Shown: positions 1 through 7,176 of the stretch, piece after piece
Layout of the letters: the number at the start of each line of letters is the position of its first letter
Numbering within the stretch: position 1 is the first letter of the stretch
Assembly (NCBI GenBank): GCA_029976905.1
Contig: JAPOLW010000047.1
Coordinates: 1 to 13,535 of the forward strand
DNA from: a bacterium
GTDB taxonomy: Bacteria > Desulfobacterota > Binatia > UBA12015
Direction of reading: 5' to 3'
DNA: 13,535 nucleotides
Position numbers and translations under genes: made by a program
The notes under the pieces: generated by a model
Database searches by the model: none
What the model was told of the DNA's origin: nothing
Seen by the model: the letters and a program-made list of their open reading frames with translations, nothing else

Positions 1-527
1 GAGCAAAACCAAAAAAAAACGGAAACGGGCATCATCCTCCTCCGACTCGTCCGACTCTTCGTCGGAAGCTGATCAGGACCAGCAGCTGCTTTTCTGCGAC
101 GCGCTCGCGAAGCGCCCAGAACGCGCAGCAGATCCGGGAGGCGTGCCGGCAGGGCCTGAATCGCCGCTGCGGAAAACCCGACGATCATCGGCGTCGCGAT
201 GAAGAATTGTGCGATCGCCATCGCCTCGATCGTGTAGATGAGCTCCAAGGTGCCGAAGGGACCTCCACGCACCAGGAACAACCAGACGAAAAGGCCAGCG
301 ACGACCGGTGGCATTCCCATCCCCGTATTGACGAGGCCGAGCACCAGGGTGCGGCCGGGAAACCGCCGCCGCGCGAGAACGTAGCCCAGGGGCACCCCCA
401 CGAGAAGAGCGAGTACGGTCGCGGCGCCGGAGACCGCCAGAGTGCGAAGGACGATTCCTTCGACCTCGGGGTCGCGCTGGGCGAGAAGCCGCAGCGCCTC
501 GACAAAGCCGGCCGAGAGATCCGTCAC
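1..527 (-). CDS. tupB: TupB-like tungstate ABC transporter permease (partial, anomalous C-terminus)
   Basis: This is probably the inner-membrane permease of a tungstate ABC importer. The frame starts at a GTG (525-527) that overlaps the TGA of tupA in a GTGA arrangement, and it stays open to the window edge. Residues 1-141 look like a TupB permease: a hydrophobic segment at about 25-51, a second at about 60-86 with GMGMPPVVAGL, and a third at about 100-123, followed by the start of the cytoplasmic loop LLRVLGASR. After residue 141 (about base 105) the frame turns into an Arg/Lys/Ser-rich tail with no permease character, although the family normally continues with further membrane segments to about 230-260 residues. 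Another reading frame here (LRERVAEKQLLVLI) looks more like bacterial coding, so a frameshift or an assembly join near base 105 is possible. The family call rests mainly on the tupA neighbour; the intactness of the gene is doubtful. Confidence 0.7.
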   Translation of the reverse strand, partial: MTDLSAGFVEALRLLAQRDPEVEGIVLRTLAVSGAATVLALLVGVPLGYVLARRRFPGRTLVLGLVNTGMGMPPVVAGLFVWLFLVRGGPFGTLELIYTIEAMAIAQFFIATPMIVGFSAAAIQALPARLPDLLRVLGASRARRRKAAAGPDQLPTKSRTSRRRMMPVSVFFWFC

Positions 528-1354
528 TCGCTCGATGCACCTGCGGGCAGCGCGTCCGCAACGAAAAGGCTCTCGCCCAACTCCTCCTGCCGGAAACCGG
601 CGATCCGTCGCTGCGTCTGCGGATCGACGAAGAACTCTCCGAGCTTCCTCGAGGGCGCGGCCTTTGCTCCGTCGTGCTTGGCCGGATTGACGACGTAGAA
701 GGTGTAGATGTTCAGGAGTTCCGGATCCCCCTCGAAGATCGGAACCAGATCGAGTCGCCGACGGAGAGCCAGATACGTTGCGCGATCGGTCAACGTGTAG
801 GCGCGTCGCTCATTGGCGACATCGAGTGTCGCGCCCATCCCCTGCCCGGTCTCCTCGCGCGCCGTCATCCCGGCCGGGTCGACTCCGGCACGCGCCCACA
901 GCGCGAGCTCGCGCTTATGGGTTCCGGAGTCGTCGCCACGGGAAACGAATGCCCCATGTGTGGCGATCGCACGAAGGGCGTCTTCGAGACGGGGGACCCG
1001 CGCGCCGGCCGGATCCTCCCGGGGGCCCAGGATCACGAAATCGTTGTGCATGATCCGGCGCCCTTCGATGAGGTCTCCCGACTCCACCAGGGGGCGCTCG
1101 GCGCTCGGCGCGTGTGTCAGAACCGCGTCGGCCTGACCTCGGCTCGCCATCCGCAAGGCGGCGCCCGTTCCGACCGCGACCGCCTTCACTTCGATCCCGC
1201 TCTGCTTCTCGAACACGGGCAGGAGTTCGTCGAGCAGGCCGCTGTCCCTCGTGCTCGTCGTGGTGGCGAGAATCATCGAAGGGCCGGCGAGCGCGGCCGA
1301 AGCAACGAGGGTTCCGAGCAGAGCCAGGGCGACTCCGGCTGGCGACGAGCGCAT
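524..1354 (-). CDS. tupA: TupA-like tungstate-binding periplasmic protein
   Basis: This is the extracytoplasmic substrate-binding protein of a tungstate ABC importer. The 276 residues begin with a Sec signal peptide (about 1-23, ending ASAALA), followed by the anion-binding TTTS motif at 31-34, a VGTGAAL stretch near 61-67, MHNDFVILGP at 102-111 and SRGDDSGTH at 138-146. These motifs are typical of TupA/WtpA-type tungstate or molybdate binders, and SRGDDSGTH is characteristic of TupA. Length fits the family. The ATG is preceded by AGGAG about six bases upstream, which supports this start. The stop overlaps the GTG of the downstream permease, so the two are probably translationally coupled. 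Tungstate would supply tungsten or molybdenum pterin enzymes, none of which are in this window. Tungstate versus molybdate specificity is inferred from motif resemblance only. Confidence 0.9.
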   Translation of the reverse strand: MRSSPAGVALALLGTLVASAALAGPSMILATTTSTRDSGLLDELLPVFEKQSGIEVKAVAVGTGAALRMASRGQADAVLTHAPSAERPLVESGDLIEGRRIMHNDFVILGPREDPAGARVPRLEDALRAIATHGAFVSRGDDSGTHKRELALWARAGVDPAGMTAREETGQGMGATLDVANERRAYTLTDRATYLALRRRLDLVPIFEGDPELLNIYTFYVVNPAKHDGAKAAPSRKLGEFFVDPQTQRRIAGFRQEELGESLFVADALPAGASSE

Positions 1355-1422
1355 CCCCGGCTCCTAGCGACACGCTTGCGCGGGCTCAACCCGATCGGAA
1401 CGGCCCCCGGGCCGGGCGTGGC

Positions 1423-1944
1423 TCAGACCTCGTGGAAGGTCCCGTACTGCATCAGAACCTCGAGCAACTCCCGAGCCATCTCGTCGTCGAGTTCCTTCAC
1501 CATCTCGTAGGTATCCATGGCTTCGGAGGGCCTTCCCAGCTTGGCCTGGACGATGGACACGGCCGCATGCGCCCAGGCCGACGCGGGCTCGAGGCGCGCC
1601 GCCTCCCGGTAGGAGGCAAGCGCCTCCTCGAAACAGCGGATGGATTGGTAGGCCACCCCGAGTCGGAAATGCCGGGCGGCGCTCGAGGGGTCGATCTCGA
1701 CGGAGCGGCGATACTCGACGATGGCTTCGGGGAGCAGGCCGGCCCGCACGTAGAGGTCTCCGAGGTACGCCCTCTCGTCCGCCGCTTCCACCAACGACGG
1801 CTTCTCGGGGTGCTCGACCGGTTCATCGACATCGGAGAAGACTTCCCCGACCGGGACCAGAGGCCCACCGCTGGCGGCGTTCAGCCCGGGGCCCGCTGAC
1901 GCACACCCCGCGAAGGCCAGGAGAGCCGCGATTGCGATGGGCAT
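1423..1944 (-). CDS. small TPR protein, possible lipoprotein
   Basis: The predicted 173-residue protein begins with a short hydrophobic stretch ending in FAGC at residues 11-14, which may be a lipoprotein signal with the cysteine as lipidation site. It lacks the usual basic N-terminal residues, and Phe at -3 is less usual. Three tetratricopeptide repeats follow: one beginning AYLGDLYVRAG and containing VEYRRSVEIDP, one with RLGVAYQSIRCFEEALASY, and one with AWAHAAVSIVQAKLGRPSEAM. TPRs act as protein-protein scaffolds, so no enzymatic role is proposed. The start is uncertain: the ATG at 1942-1944 puts the hydrophobic segment at the N-terminus, but neither it nor the GTG at 1990-1992 has a clear ribosome binding site. 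It lies between metF and tupA on the same strand, separated by gaps of 83 and 68 bases, so co-transcription is possible but a functional link is not evident. Confidence 0.7.
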   Translation of the reverse strand: MPIAIAALLAFAGCASAGPGLNAASGGPLVPVGEVFSDVDEPVEHPEKPSLVEAADERAYLGDLYVRAGLLPEAIVEYRRSVEIDPSSAARHFRLGVAYQSIRCFEEALASYREAARLEPASAWAHAAVSIVQAKLGRPSEAMDTYEMVKELDDEMARELLEVLMQYGTFHEV

Positions 1945-2027
1945 ATCATCGCAATCGGCACATCGAATGCGTTCGTTGAGCCCGCAGGGCACCGGGGCCG
2001 GCGCAAAATCGTCGGTCCCGGCGGACG

Positions 2028-2885
2028 CTATAGCAGAGCCGTCAAGATGCGACGCGTCGCCGGACTACGGTTGAGCGTGTAGAAATGCACGCCGGGCGCC
2101 CCACGCGCCAGAAGCCCACGACATTGCCCGATCGCGTGCTCCACCCCGACCTCCAGAACCGCCTCGGGATCCCCGTCTGCGCGTTCGAGCGCGGACAGCA
2201 ATTCTGCTGGCATCTTCGCCCCGCACATCGCCGTGAAACGCTTGACCTGTCCGACGTCGGTGATCGGCATGATCCCCGGAAGGATCGGGACCTCGATCCC
2301 TTTGGCCCGGGCGCGCTCCACGAAGTCGAAATAGTCGTCGTTCGAAAAGAAAAGCTGGGTGATCAGGAAATTCGCACCCGACCGGACCTTGGTCAGAAGG
2401 TGGTTCAGATCGGTTTCGGCGTCCGGGGCATCGGGATGAACCTCGGGGTAGGCGGCGCCGCCAATACAGAACGACCCTCGATCCCGGATCATCGCAGCGA
2501 GATCCGATGCATACGCGAAGCCCCCCGGAGCGGGCTGGAAGACCTCACCCTTGGGAGGATCTCCCCGCAGGGCGAGGACGTTCTCGATTCCCACCGCGCT
2601 CAGCTGATCGAGAACCCCGGCGAGTTCCTCGCGGGTGTGGCCCGTACAGCTCAGGTGCGCCATGGCCTCGACCCCGAGGTCATTCTTGATTTTCTCGACG
2701 AGCTCGATCACCTGCCCGCGATTCGAGCCCATGGCGCCGTAGGTTACCGAGACGAAGGACGGACCGAGTTTCTTGATTTCCTCGATCGTCGCGAGCAGCT
2801 TCTCACCGCCTTGCGGTGTCTTGGGTGGAAAAAACTCGCAGGAGAAGACCGGTCCTTGGGAGGCGAGAATTCGATCGATACGCAC
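2028..2885 (-). CDS. metF: 5,10-methylenetetrahydrofolate reductase (MetF/MTHFR)
   Basis: This FAD-dependent enzyme reduces 5,10-methylene-THF to 5-methyl-THF for methionine synthesis. From the chosen GTG (2883-2885) it has 285 residues, near the usual bacterial MetF length. Hallmarks are CEFFPPKT at 16-23, where Glu17 matches the catalytic Glu of the E. coli enzyme; SVTYGA at 46-51; LALRGDPP at 104-111 in the FAD/folate region; then TQLFF, PILPGIMPI and a C-terminal GVHFYTLNRS. An in-frame extension upstream (to base 2990) would add about 35 non-conserved residues and run into the divergent gene, so the GTG is preferred, although only a weak GGGCGG precedes it. The downstream neighbour is the TPR gene; the divergent neighbour on the plus strand starts 92 bases away. 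No methionine synthase gene is adjacent. Confidence 0.95.
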   Translation of the reverse strand: MRIDRILASQGPVFSCEFFPPKTPQGGEKLLATIEEIKKLGPSFVSVTYGAMGSNRGQVIELVEKIKNDLGVEAMAHLSCTGHTREELAGVLDQLSAVGIENVLALRGDPPKGEVFQPAPGGFAYASDLAAMIRDRGSFCIGGAAYPEVHPDAPDAETDLNHLLTKVRSGANFLITQLFFSNDDYFDFVERARAKGIEVPILPGIMPITDVGQVKRFTAMCGAKMPAELLSALERADGDPEAVLEVGVEHAIGQCRGLLARGAPGVHFYTLNRSPATRRILTALL

Positions 2886-2976
2886 CCGCCCATGATACGA
2901 GACAGGTTCGGGCCGACGCAATCGAGCGACGCCCACAAAAGTGGAACTTGGGGCGCCGATCGAGGATAAGGACGCC
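2886..2976. promoter_or_regulatory. divergent intergenic region between metF and the DUF2939-like gene
   Basis: These 91 bases separate two divergent start codons and must hold both promoters if each gene is transcribed from here. I see no convincing -35/-10 pair and no riboswitch-like fold. An AAGGA lies a few bases before the plus-strand ATG and is the likely ribosome binding site of the DUF2939-like gene. The role is inferred from geometry alone. Confidence 0.35.
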
Positions 2977-3483
2977 ATGGCTCGCGGCACTCTATGGGGT
3001 TTCCTGGCCGGAGCGGCGATGGCCCTCGCGCTTGGGTGGGGAATCGCCCTCCTCCCAGCGACGCCAACCTATGCCCTCTGGCAGCTCACACGAGCCATCG
3101 ACCGTGGCGACGTCGCCGAAGCCTCCGATCTCATCGACATCCCGGCGATGACCTTGCACGCGCTGAACGACCTCCAGCAAAGCCCGGCGGAACCGGAACC
3201 CCCGGTCGATCTCGGACGCCTTGCGCGCGCGGTTCTATCGGGAGAACGGATCCGCACGGTTTTCGACGACCCTGATCACCCGCTGAAGATGACGCTGGCC
3301 GATTTCCTGTCGGCCTGGTGGGGGATGCGTCGGGAGGGCCCCCGCGCCACGTTGACGCTGCACGCGAACGGACGGCCCATCGACCTGATCCTCGAGCAGC
3401 GCGGCGGCCTCGAATGGAAGGTGGTCGGCGTCCGCCCGATCGGGGCCCTCCTGCGGATCGAGCCGCAAGGGGCCCCGACGTGA
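2977..3483 (+). CDS. DUF2939-like membrane-anchored protein
   Basis: The protein has 168 residues from the ATG at 2977, which is preceded by AAGGA. An N-terminal hydrophobic segment at about 5-27 (a membrane anchor or uncleaved signal) is followed by PTYALWQLTRAIDRGDVAEASDLIDIP at 30-56, split here as PTYALWQLTRAI and DRGDVAEASDLIDIP. This matches the pattern of DUF2939 proteins, in which a residue-rich helix precedes a 'gDxxxlxxxvDxpal' stretch just outside the membrane. The C-terminal part has GGLEWKVVGVRPIG near the end, a small beta-rich domain. Function is unknown for the family. It is divergent from metF and convergent with the hydratase gene, with only 10 bases between the two stops and no hairpin visible there, so it appears to be a monocistronic unit. 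An earlier in-frame ATG at 2941 is less likely because it would place charged residues before the membrane segment. Confidence 0.75.
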   Translation: MARGTLWGFLAGAAMALALGWGIALLPATPTYALWQLTRAIDRGDVAEASDLIDIPAMTLHALNDLQQSPAEPEPPVDLGRLARAVLSGERIRTVFDDPDHPLKMTLADFLSAWWGMRREGPRATLTLHANGRPIDLILEQRGGLEWKVVGVRPIGALLRIEPQGAPT

Positions 3484-3493
3484 CGGTCCCGAC

Positions 3494-4534
3494 TCAGCCG
3501 CCGCGTTTGGGCATCAACTCCCAGTAGTCCAGATCGAGCACGACACGGGGGTTGTAGCGTTCGCGTCCCTTGTCGTCGTTCACGCGTCGCTCGAAGTCTG
3601 GCTCGTCGGCCGGGTTTCCGTCCTTCACGCCAACCAAACGCAGACGCAGGGCGCCCACCTCGCCCGGGAGATCGTGGGTCTCGAGCACGTCGGAGTACGC
3701 GTAGAGGGTCGTTCCCGCATAGGTCGGATTGGCGTGCGCGCCACTATTCATCGCCACGATCCCCGAGCGGTTTTCGAGCCCGTTGAAGGCCATTGCGTAG
3801 CAGGTCGAAAGCGGGAATCCGCCGTACACCAGCGGGCGACCATCCGTCAGGAGATGGTCGAAGTGGACCTTCGCGGTATTTTGCCACAGTCGTGTGTACG
3901 ACATGTGATCGGCATGGTTCACCGTCATGCCGTCGAAGTGGTAGATCCTCTCTCCAGCCTCGTAGTCTTCGAAGAAGAAGCGACCCCCGGTCTGCTCGGC
4001 CGTCGTGAGTGCGCCCTCCCACGCCGGCAGCTCCGAGGCCTGGACCTGGTCGGGGAGTTCCGGGACCACGGGTTCCTCGAGATAGCGGGTGGAGGTCTCG
4101 ACATCGCGTTTACGCACCATGACCCAGCGCGTGTACTGGAGCACGATCTCGCCACGCTGGTTGCGACCCGTCGTCTCGACGTAGGCGATGCCGGTCTTGC
4201 CGTTCGAGTTTTCCTTGAGCCCGACGACCCGGATCCGGGTCGAGATCTCGTCGCCATGGAAGACCGGCGTCTTCCAGACCATGCCCGCATAGCCCAGGTT
4301 GGCCGGGGAGTTCAGCGACACCAGACGCACGGTCTGGCCGATGACCACATGGAAGACGATGATCGGGTGAACCCGCCCTTCGGCGTTGCAGAACCGGGGG
4401 CTCCGATCATTGGTCGTCGCGATGTGCATCGCGGTTTCGGCCGACGTGACGACGCGCGGTGTCGCGCAAACGAGCTCCCGACCCAACTCGAAATCCTCGA
4501 AGAAATTCCCGAGGCTTCCTTTTCCCTGTTTCAT
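3494..4534 (-). CDS. mch: MaoC-type double-hotdog hydratase, mesaconyl-CoA hydratase-like
   Basis: This is probably an enoyl-CoA hydratase acting on a branched, mesaconyl-CoA-like substrate (mesaconyl-CoA to beta-methylmalyl-CoA in the ethylmalonyl-CoA pathway). The 346 residues contain two hotdog halves. The first has GNFFEDF at 9-15, HPIIVFHVVIGQTV at 56-69, SLNSPANLGYAG at 73-84 and YTRWVMVRKRD at 134-144. The second has FFFEDYEAGERI at 186-197, HMSYTRLWQNTAKVHFD at 210-226, GAHANPTYAGT at 265-275 and VVLDLDYWELMP at 331-342. These stretches match my memory of the Rhodobacter/Chloroflexus mesaconyl-CoA hydratase family closely, including overall length. The ATG at 4532-4534 has GGAG seven bases upstream; longer in-frame starts reach back into the acyl-CoA dehydrogenase gene and add unconserved sequence. 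It is the last gene of the IclR-headed block, 25 bases after the dehydrogenase. Family is firm; the exact substrate is inferred. Confidence 0.87.
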   Translation of the reverse strand: MKQGKGSLGNFFEDFELGRELVCATPRVVTSAETAMHIATTNDRSPRFCNAEGRVHPIIVFHVVIGQTVRLVSLNSPANLGYAGMVWKTPVFHGDEISTRIRVVGLKENSNGKTGIAYVETTGRNQRGEIVLQYTRWVMVRKRDVETSTRYLEEPVVPELPDQVQASELPAWEGALTTAEQTGGRFFFEDYEAGERIYHFDGMTVNHADHMSYTRLWQNTAKVHFDHLLTDGRPLVYGGFPLSTCYAMAFNGLENRSGIVAMNSGAHANPTYAGTTLYAYSDVLETHDLPGEVGALRLRLVGVKDGNPADEPDFERRVNDDKGRERYNPRVVLDLDYWELMPKRGG

Positions 4535-4559
4535 GTTCCGACTCCATGAATCGCCACGC

Positions 4560-5723
4560 TCAGGTCCGCGGTAGACCAAGAAGACGTTGCGCGATGATGT
4601 TTCGTTGAATTTCCGCCGTCCCACCGGCGATGGTCGCCGCCCGGGAGAACAGCATTCTCTGCACGAACCGCCCTCCGGCCCGCACATGACGTGAATCGCG
4701 CTGGAGGATGCCATGCGGACCGAGCGCATGCACGGAGGCCTCTCCCAGCGCCTGGCTGAGATCGGACCAGAATTGCTTGACGATGGACGTCTCGAGACCC
4801 GGCGTCTCTCCCCGCCCGACCTTGCTCAACATCTGCAGATTCATGAGCCGCATGATCTCCGTCTCGACGTGGAGGCGGGCCAATTCCTGTCGAATGGCGG
4901 GATCGAGCGCCCGCGGTGTCTGGCGCACTTCGGCAAGCAATTCGTCGAGAGCAATCCTCGCAAGTACCTGCTCCTTGATCGCGTAATTGGCGCCGCGCTC
5001 GTGGGCGAGCGTCAGTTGGGCGATCCGCCACCCTTCGTTTTCGGTCCCGATGAGATTCTCCCGCGGCACCCGCACCCGATCCAGAAAGACCTCATTGAAC
5101 TCGGAGGCTCCCGTCATTTGCCGCAGGGGTCGGATCTCGATTCCCGGAGCCCTCAAGTCGACGATGAGATAGGAGATCCCCCGATGCCGGGGTGCGTCGG
5201 GAGCCGTCCGCGCCAGCAGGATCGCCCACCGCGACTGGAGCGCATAGCTGGTCCAGACCTTTTGTCCGGTCACGACGTAGGCGTCTCCTTGCCTCTCGGC
5301 CCGGGTGCGTAGTGCTGCGAGATCGGAACCCGCGTCGGGTTCGGAGTAGAGCTGACACCAAATCTCCTCCGCCGAGAGGATCCCGGGAAGGAAACGTCGT
5401 TTCTGCGCGTCGGTACCGTAGTGGATCAGGGTCGGACCGACGTTGTTGATGCCGACGCGGTTGACCAACTGCGGCGCGCGCACACGCGCCATCTCCTCGG
5501 CGAAGATCGCCTGCTGCATCGGCGTGGCGTCACGCCCTCCATAGGCGGCCGGCCAATGGATCCCGACCCAGCCCCCTCGATGCATCGCGCGCTGGAACTC
5601 CCGCAGGAATTCGAATTCGGCGGCGAAGTCCGACGGGGGCTCCTCCTGCGGCACGACCCGGGCGAGAAAGGCACGGAGTTCCGAGCGAAACCGCTCTTCC
5701 TCCGGCGTGAAGGACAGATCCAT
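4560..5723 (-). CDS. acyl-CoA dehydrogenase family protein
   Basis: This FAD-dependent enzyme would introduce an alpha,beta double bond into an acyl-CoA. The 387 residues have the normal three-part fold: a helical N-domain with GWVGIHWPAAYGG at 51-63; a beta-domain with CQLYSEPDAGSDLA at 123-136 and VTGQKVWTS at 151-159; and a C-terminal helical domain with TLAHERG at 238-244 and a closing TIAGGTAEIQRNIIAQRLLGLPR. These are standard acyl-CoA dehydrogenase signatures. The chain length is that of ordinary acyl-CoA dehydrogenases, shorter than the roughly 550-residue methylsuccinyl-CoA dehydrogenase of the ethylmalonyl-CoA pathway. The catalytic glutamate cannot be assigned by eye. Its ATG lies 22 bases downstream of the cyclase stop and lacks an evident Shine-Dalgarno sequence, so translation may depend on coupling. 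It precedes the mesaconyl-CoA hydratase-like gene, which would hydrate the enoyl-CoA it makes. Confidence 0.95.
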   Translation of the reverse strand: MDLSFTPEEERFRSELRAFLARVVPQEEPPSDFAAEFEFLREFQRAMHRGGWVGIHWPAAYGGRDATPMQQAIFAEEMARVRAPQLVNRVGINNVGPTLIHYGTDAQKRRFLPGILSAEEIWCQLYSEPDAGSDLAALRTRAERQGDAYVVTGQKVWTSYALQSRWAILLARTAPDAPRHRGISYLIVDLRAPGIEIRPLRQMTGASEFNEVFLDRVRVPRENLIGTENEGWRIAQLTLAHERGANYAIKEQVLARIALDELLAEVRQTPRALDPAIRQELARLHVETEIMRLMNLQMLSKVGRGETPGLETSIVKQFWSDLSQALGEASVHALGPHGILQRDSRHVRAGGRFVQRMLFSRAATIAGGTAEIQRNIIAQRLLGLPRT

Positions 5724-5745
5724 GAAGCGAGGAGCCGGCGGCGCC

Positions 5746-6675
5746 CTACTTGGTCGCCACCGGATTCACCGGGCTTCCGGTGCCACCGACGATGGGTTCC
5801 GGCGAAGCATGCAGGAGGAACTCGTAGACGCCGTCCTCAGCGCAATCCTCCGCGAGTTCGTCGAGGAACCAATGTTGCCCCTGCATCATTCCCATCTCGA
5901 CCAGGTGCAACAGATGCACCGGCAAGAGCACCGCCTCGTCCTCCCCGGGCCAGACCTCGAAGGAGAAGGTATCGGTCGCCACGGCAGCGACGTCGTGTTC
6001 CCGGAACCATTTGACGGAATCACGCGAGAGACCCGGTGCGGGCAGTCGGTAGGCATCCTTGTCTCCCGCGAAGAGATGTTCCTGCTGCCCGGTGCGGACG
6101 AGGAGGATGTCGCCGGACTTCACCTCGAGTCCGGTCTTCTTCAGCGTCGCGTCGAGATCCTTCGGGCCGATCGCGTAGCCAGCCTCGAGCCGACGCACTC
6201 CATGATTGCGCGCGACGTCGAGGAGGATGCCGCGGGTCACGATCGTCTTCACCTTCTCGATTCCGCACTTTGTCGCGCCGGCTTCCGCAATCACGGTGGC
6301 GGCGGGATGTCCGTTGTAGAGTCTTCCGCCGTAGCTGGCGTGGGCAAGACCGTCCCAATGGGTAGCCGACTGCGTGCCCATGACGACGATGTCGTCACTC
6401 AAGCAGGTCTTCTGCGGGTCGCCCATGAACGGCGTATTGATCCCGATCATGGTGTGGATCGGGTTGATGCGGTTCGGGATGCGCCCGGTCTGTGGTCCGT
6501 CGTGATGAAGCGGCAGGGCAAGCGAGAAGGAGCGGCCCGTCTTGGCGCACCAGACGCCTCGCAGGGTCGCCTCGGGCGTGATGAGATTCATCGTTCCGAG
6601 TTCGTCGTCGTCCCCCCAACGGCCGCGGTTCGAAACCTCTTTTGCCAACTCGCTAAACCACTCGGGAAGGGACAT
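5746..6675 (-). CDS. cyclase-family hydrolase (kynurenine formamidase-like fold)
   Basis: The cyclase family comprises metal-dependent hydrolases related to kynurenine formamidase and isatin hydrolase, which open amide or lactam bonds. The protein has 309 residues from the ATG at 6673-6675, which is preceded by an AAGAGAG-type site; longer in-frame starts add a low-conservation leader. GRWGDDDELGTMNLITPE at 18-35 is the typical N-terminal signature of this large bacterial subgroup. GTQSATHWDGLAH at 100-112 carries the metal-binding HxDxxxH pattern (His106, Asp108, His112). A His-rich stretch around VHLLHLVEMG in the C-terminal third probably completes the site. No signal peptide is seen, so it is cytoplasmic. 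It lies within the IclR-headed block between the epoxide-hydrolase-like protein and the acyl-CoA dehydrogenase, which suggests hydrolysis of a ring or amide bond in the same pathway. Substrate unknown. Confidence 0.88.
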   Translation of the reverse strand: MSLPEWFSELAKEVSNRGRWGDDDELGTMNLITPEATLRGVWCAKTGRSFSLALPLHHDGPQTGRIPNRINPIHTMIGINTPFMGDPQKTCLSDDIVVMGTQSATHWDGLAHASYGGRLYNGHPAATVIAEAGATKCGIEKVKTIVTRGILLDVARNHGVRRLEAGYAIGPKDLDATLKKTGLEVKSGDILLVRTGQQEHLFAGDKDAYRLPAPGLSRDSVKWFREHDVAAVATDTFSFEVWPGEDEAVLLPVHLLHLVEMGMMQGQHWFLDELAEDCAEDGVYEFLLHASPEPIVGGTGSPVNPVATK

Positions 6676-6789
6676 GCACTCTCTTCTTTCCACCGGCTCG
6701 TGCCGGAGACAGGGAAACAATCCAGGGCGAACGAGCGATTTCCTAGTCGGGGGCCCGACGGGCGTCAAGCCGCCGGGCGCCCTGCCGCC
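6676..6789. other. 114-base gap inside the catabolic block
   Basis: This is the largest gap within the six-gene block, between the LEH-like stop and the cyclase start. Read on the minus strand it contains GTCGG-GCCC-CCGAC, and then CCGGC-ACGA-GCCGG just before the cyclase ribosome binding site. Both are short 5-bp stems with 4-base loops. Neither is followed by a T run, so they are not convincing terminators. The gap could hold an internal promoter or a processing site; no coding sequence is seen. Confidence 0.4.
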
Positions 6790-7176
6790 CTACCCCTCGG
6801 TGACGTCCACCTGCCGTTTCAGTCCGGCGACATCGAAGTAGTCCGTCCAGGATTGGATTTTCCCGTCGCGAACTTCGACGCTGGACATGGCCTCGAACCC
6901 GACGATGCGCCCACTCGGAAGCCAGAAGATCTCACGGCGTTCACTCAAAACCTCTTCTCCCGCCGCGGAAATCCGCAGGACCTCCGATTCGATCTGCTCG
7001 AATCGGGCCCGATAGATCTCGATCGCACCGGCAATCTCGAGATGGCCGCGCAGAGAGCGTTCGATCGAGACATGACGGTAGACGCCCTCGTACCCGAAGA
7101 AGCCTTTGATCTCCTCCGGGGAAAGTCGGTGCCACTCCTCACAAAAGCGCGTCACGAGTTCGACGGCCGCCGTCAT
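6790..7176 (-). CDS. NTF2-like protein of the limonene-1,2-epoxide hydrolase/SnoaL type
   Basis: The 128-residue protein has the NTF2-like cone fold expected for limonene-1,2-epoxide hydrolases (LEH). The likely matches are VYRHVSIERSLRG at 32-44, LSERREIFWLPSGRI at 77-91 and VRDGKIQSWTDYFDVAGL at 102-119. In LEH, a Tyr/Asn pair and an Arg-Asp-Asp network activate water. Here Tyr33 is kept, His35 stands where Asn is usual, ERRE at 79-82 replaces the usual ERxD, and the WTDYFD at 110-115 is intact. So the active site resembles LEH but differs at two positions; epoxide hydrolysis is possible, and a related isomerase or hydrolase role is equally open. The start ATG overlaps the TGA of the CoA-transferase gene (ATGA), so the two are translationally coupled. 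Stop is TAG at 6790-6792. Confidence 0.8.
   Translation of the reverse strand: MTAAVELVTRFCEEWHRLSPEEIKGFFGYEGVYRHVSIERSLRGHLEIAGAIEIYRARFEQIESEVLRISAAGEEVLSERREIFWLPSGRIVGFEAMSSVEVRDGKIQSWTDYFDVAGLKRQVDVTEG

Noticed and set aside
1355..1422. Molybdenum/tungsten cofactor riboswitch upstream of tupA.
   Set aside because: The gap is only 68 bases and I see no fold resembling that riboswitch; only an ordinary AGGAG ribosome binding site is evident.
2085..2969. A 294-codon open frame on the plus strand.
   Set aside because: It is the antisense of metF, whose catalytic and FAD motifs are intact.
2886..2976. SAM or folate riboswitch upstream of metF.
   Set aside because: The region is only 91 bases, shared with a divergent gene, and no characteristic helix set is visible.
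4535..4729. Longer N-terminus for the hydratase.
   Set aside because: The extra 65 residues overlap the end of the acyl-CoA dehydrogenase and are not hydratase-like, whereas the ATG at 4534 has a ribosome binding site and begins just before the conserved GNFFEDF stretch.
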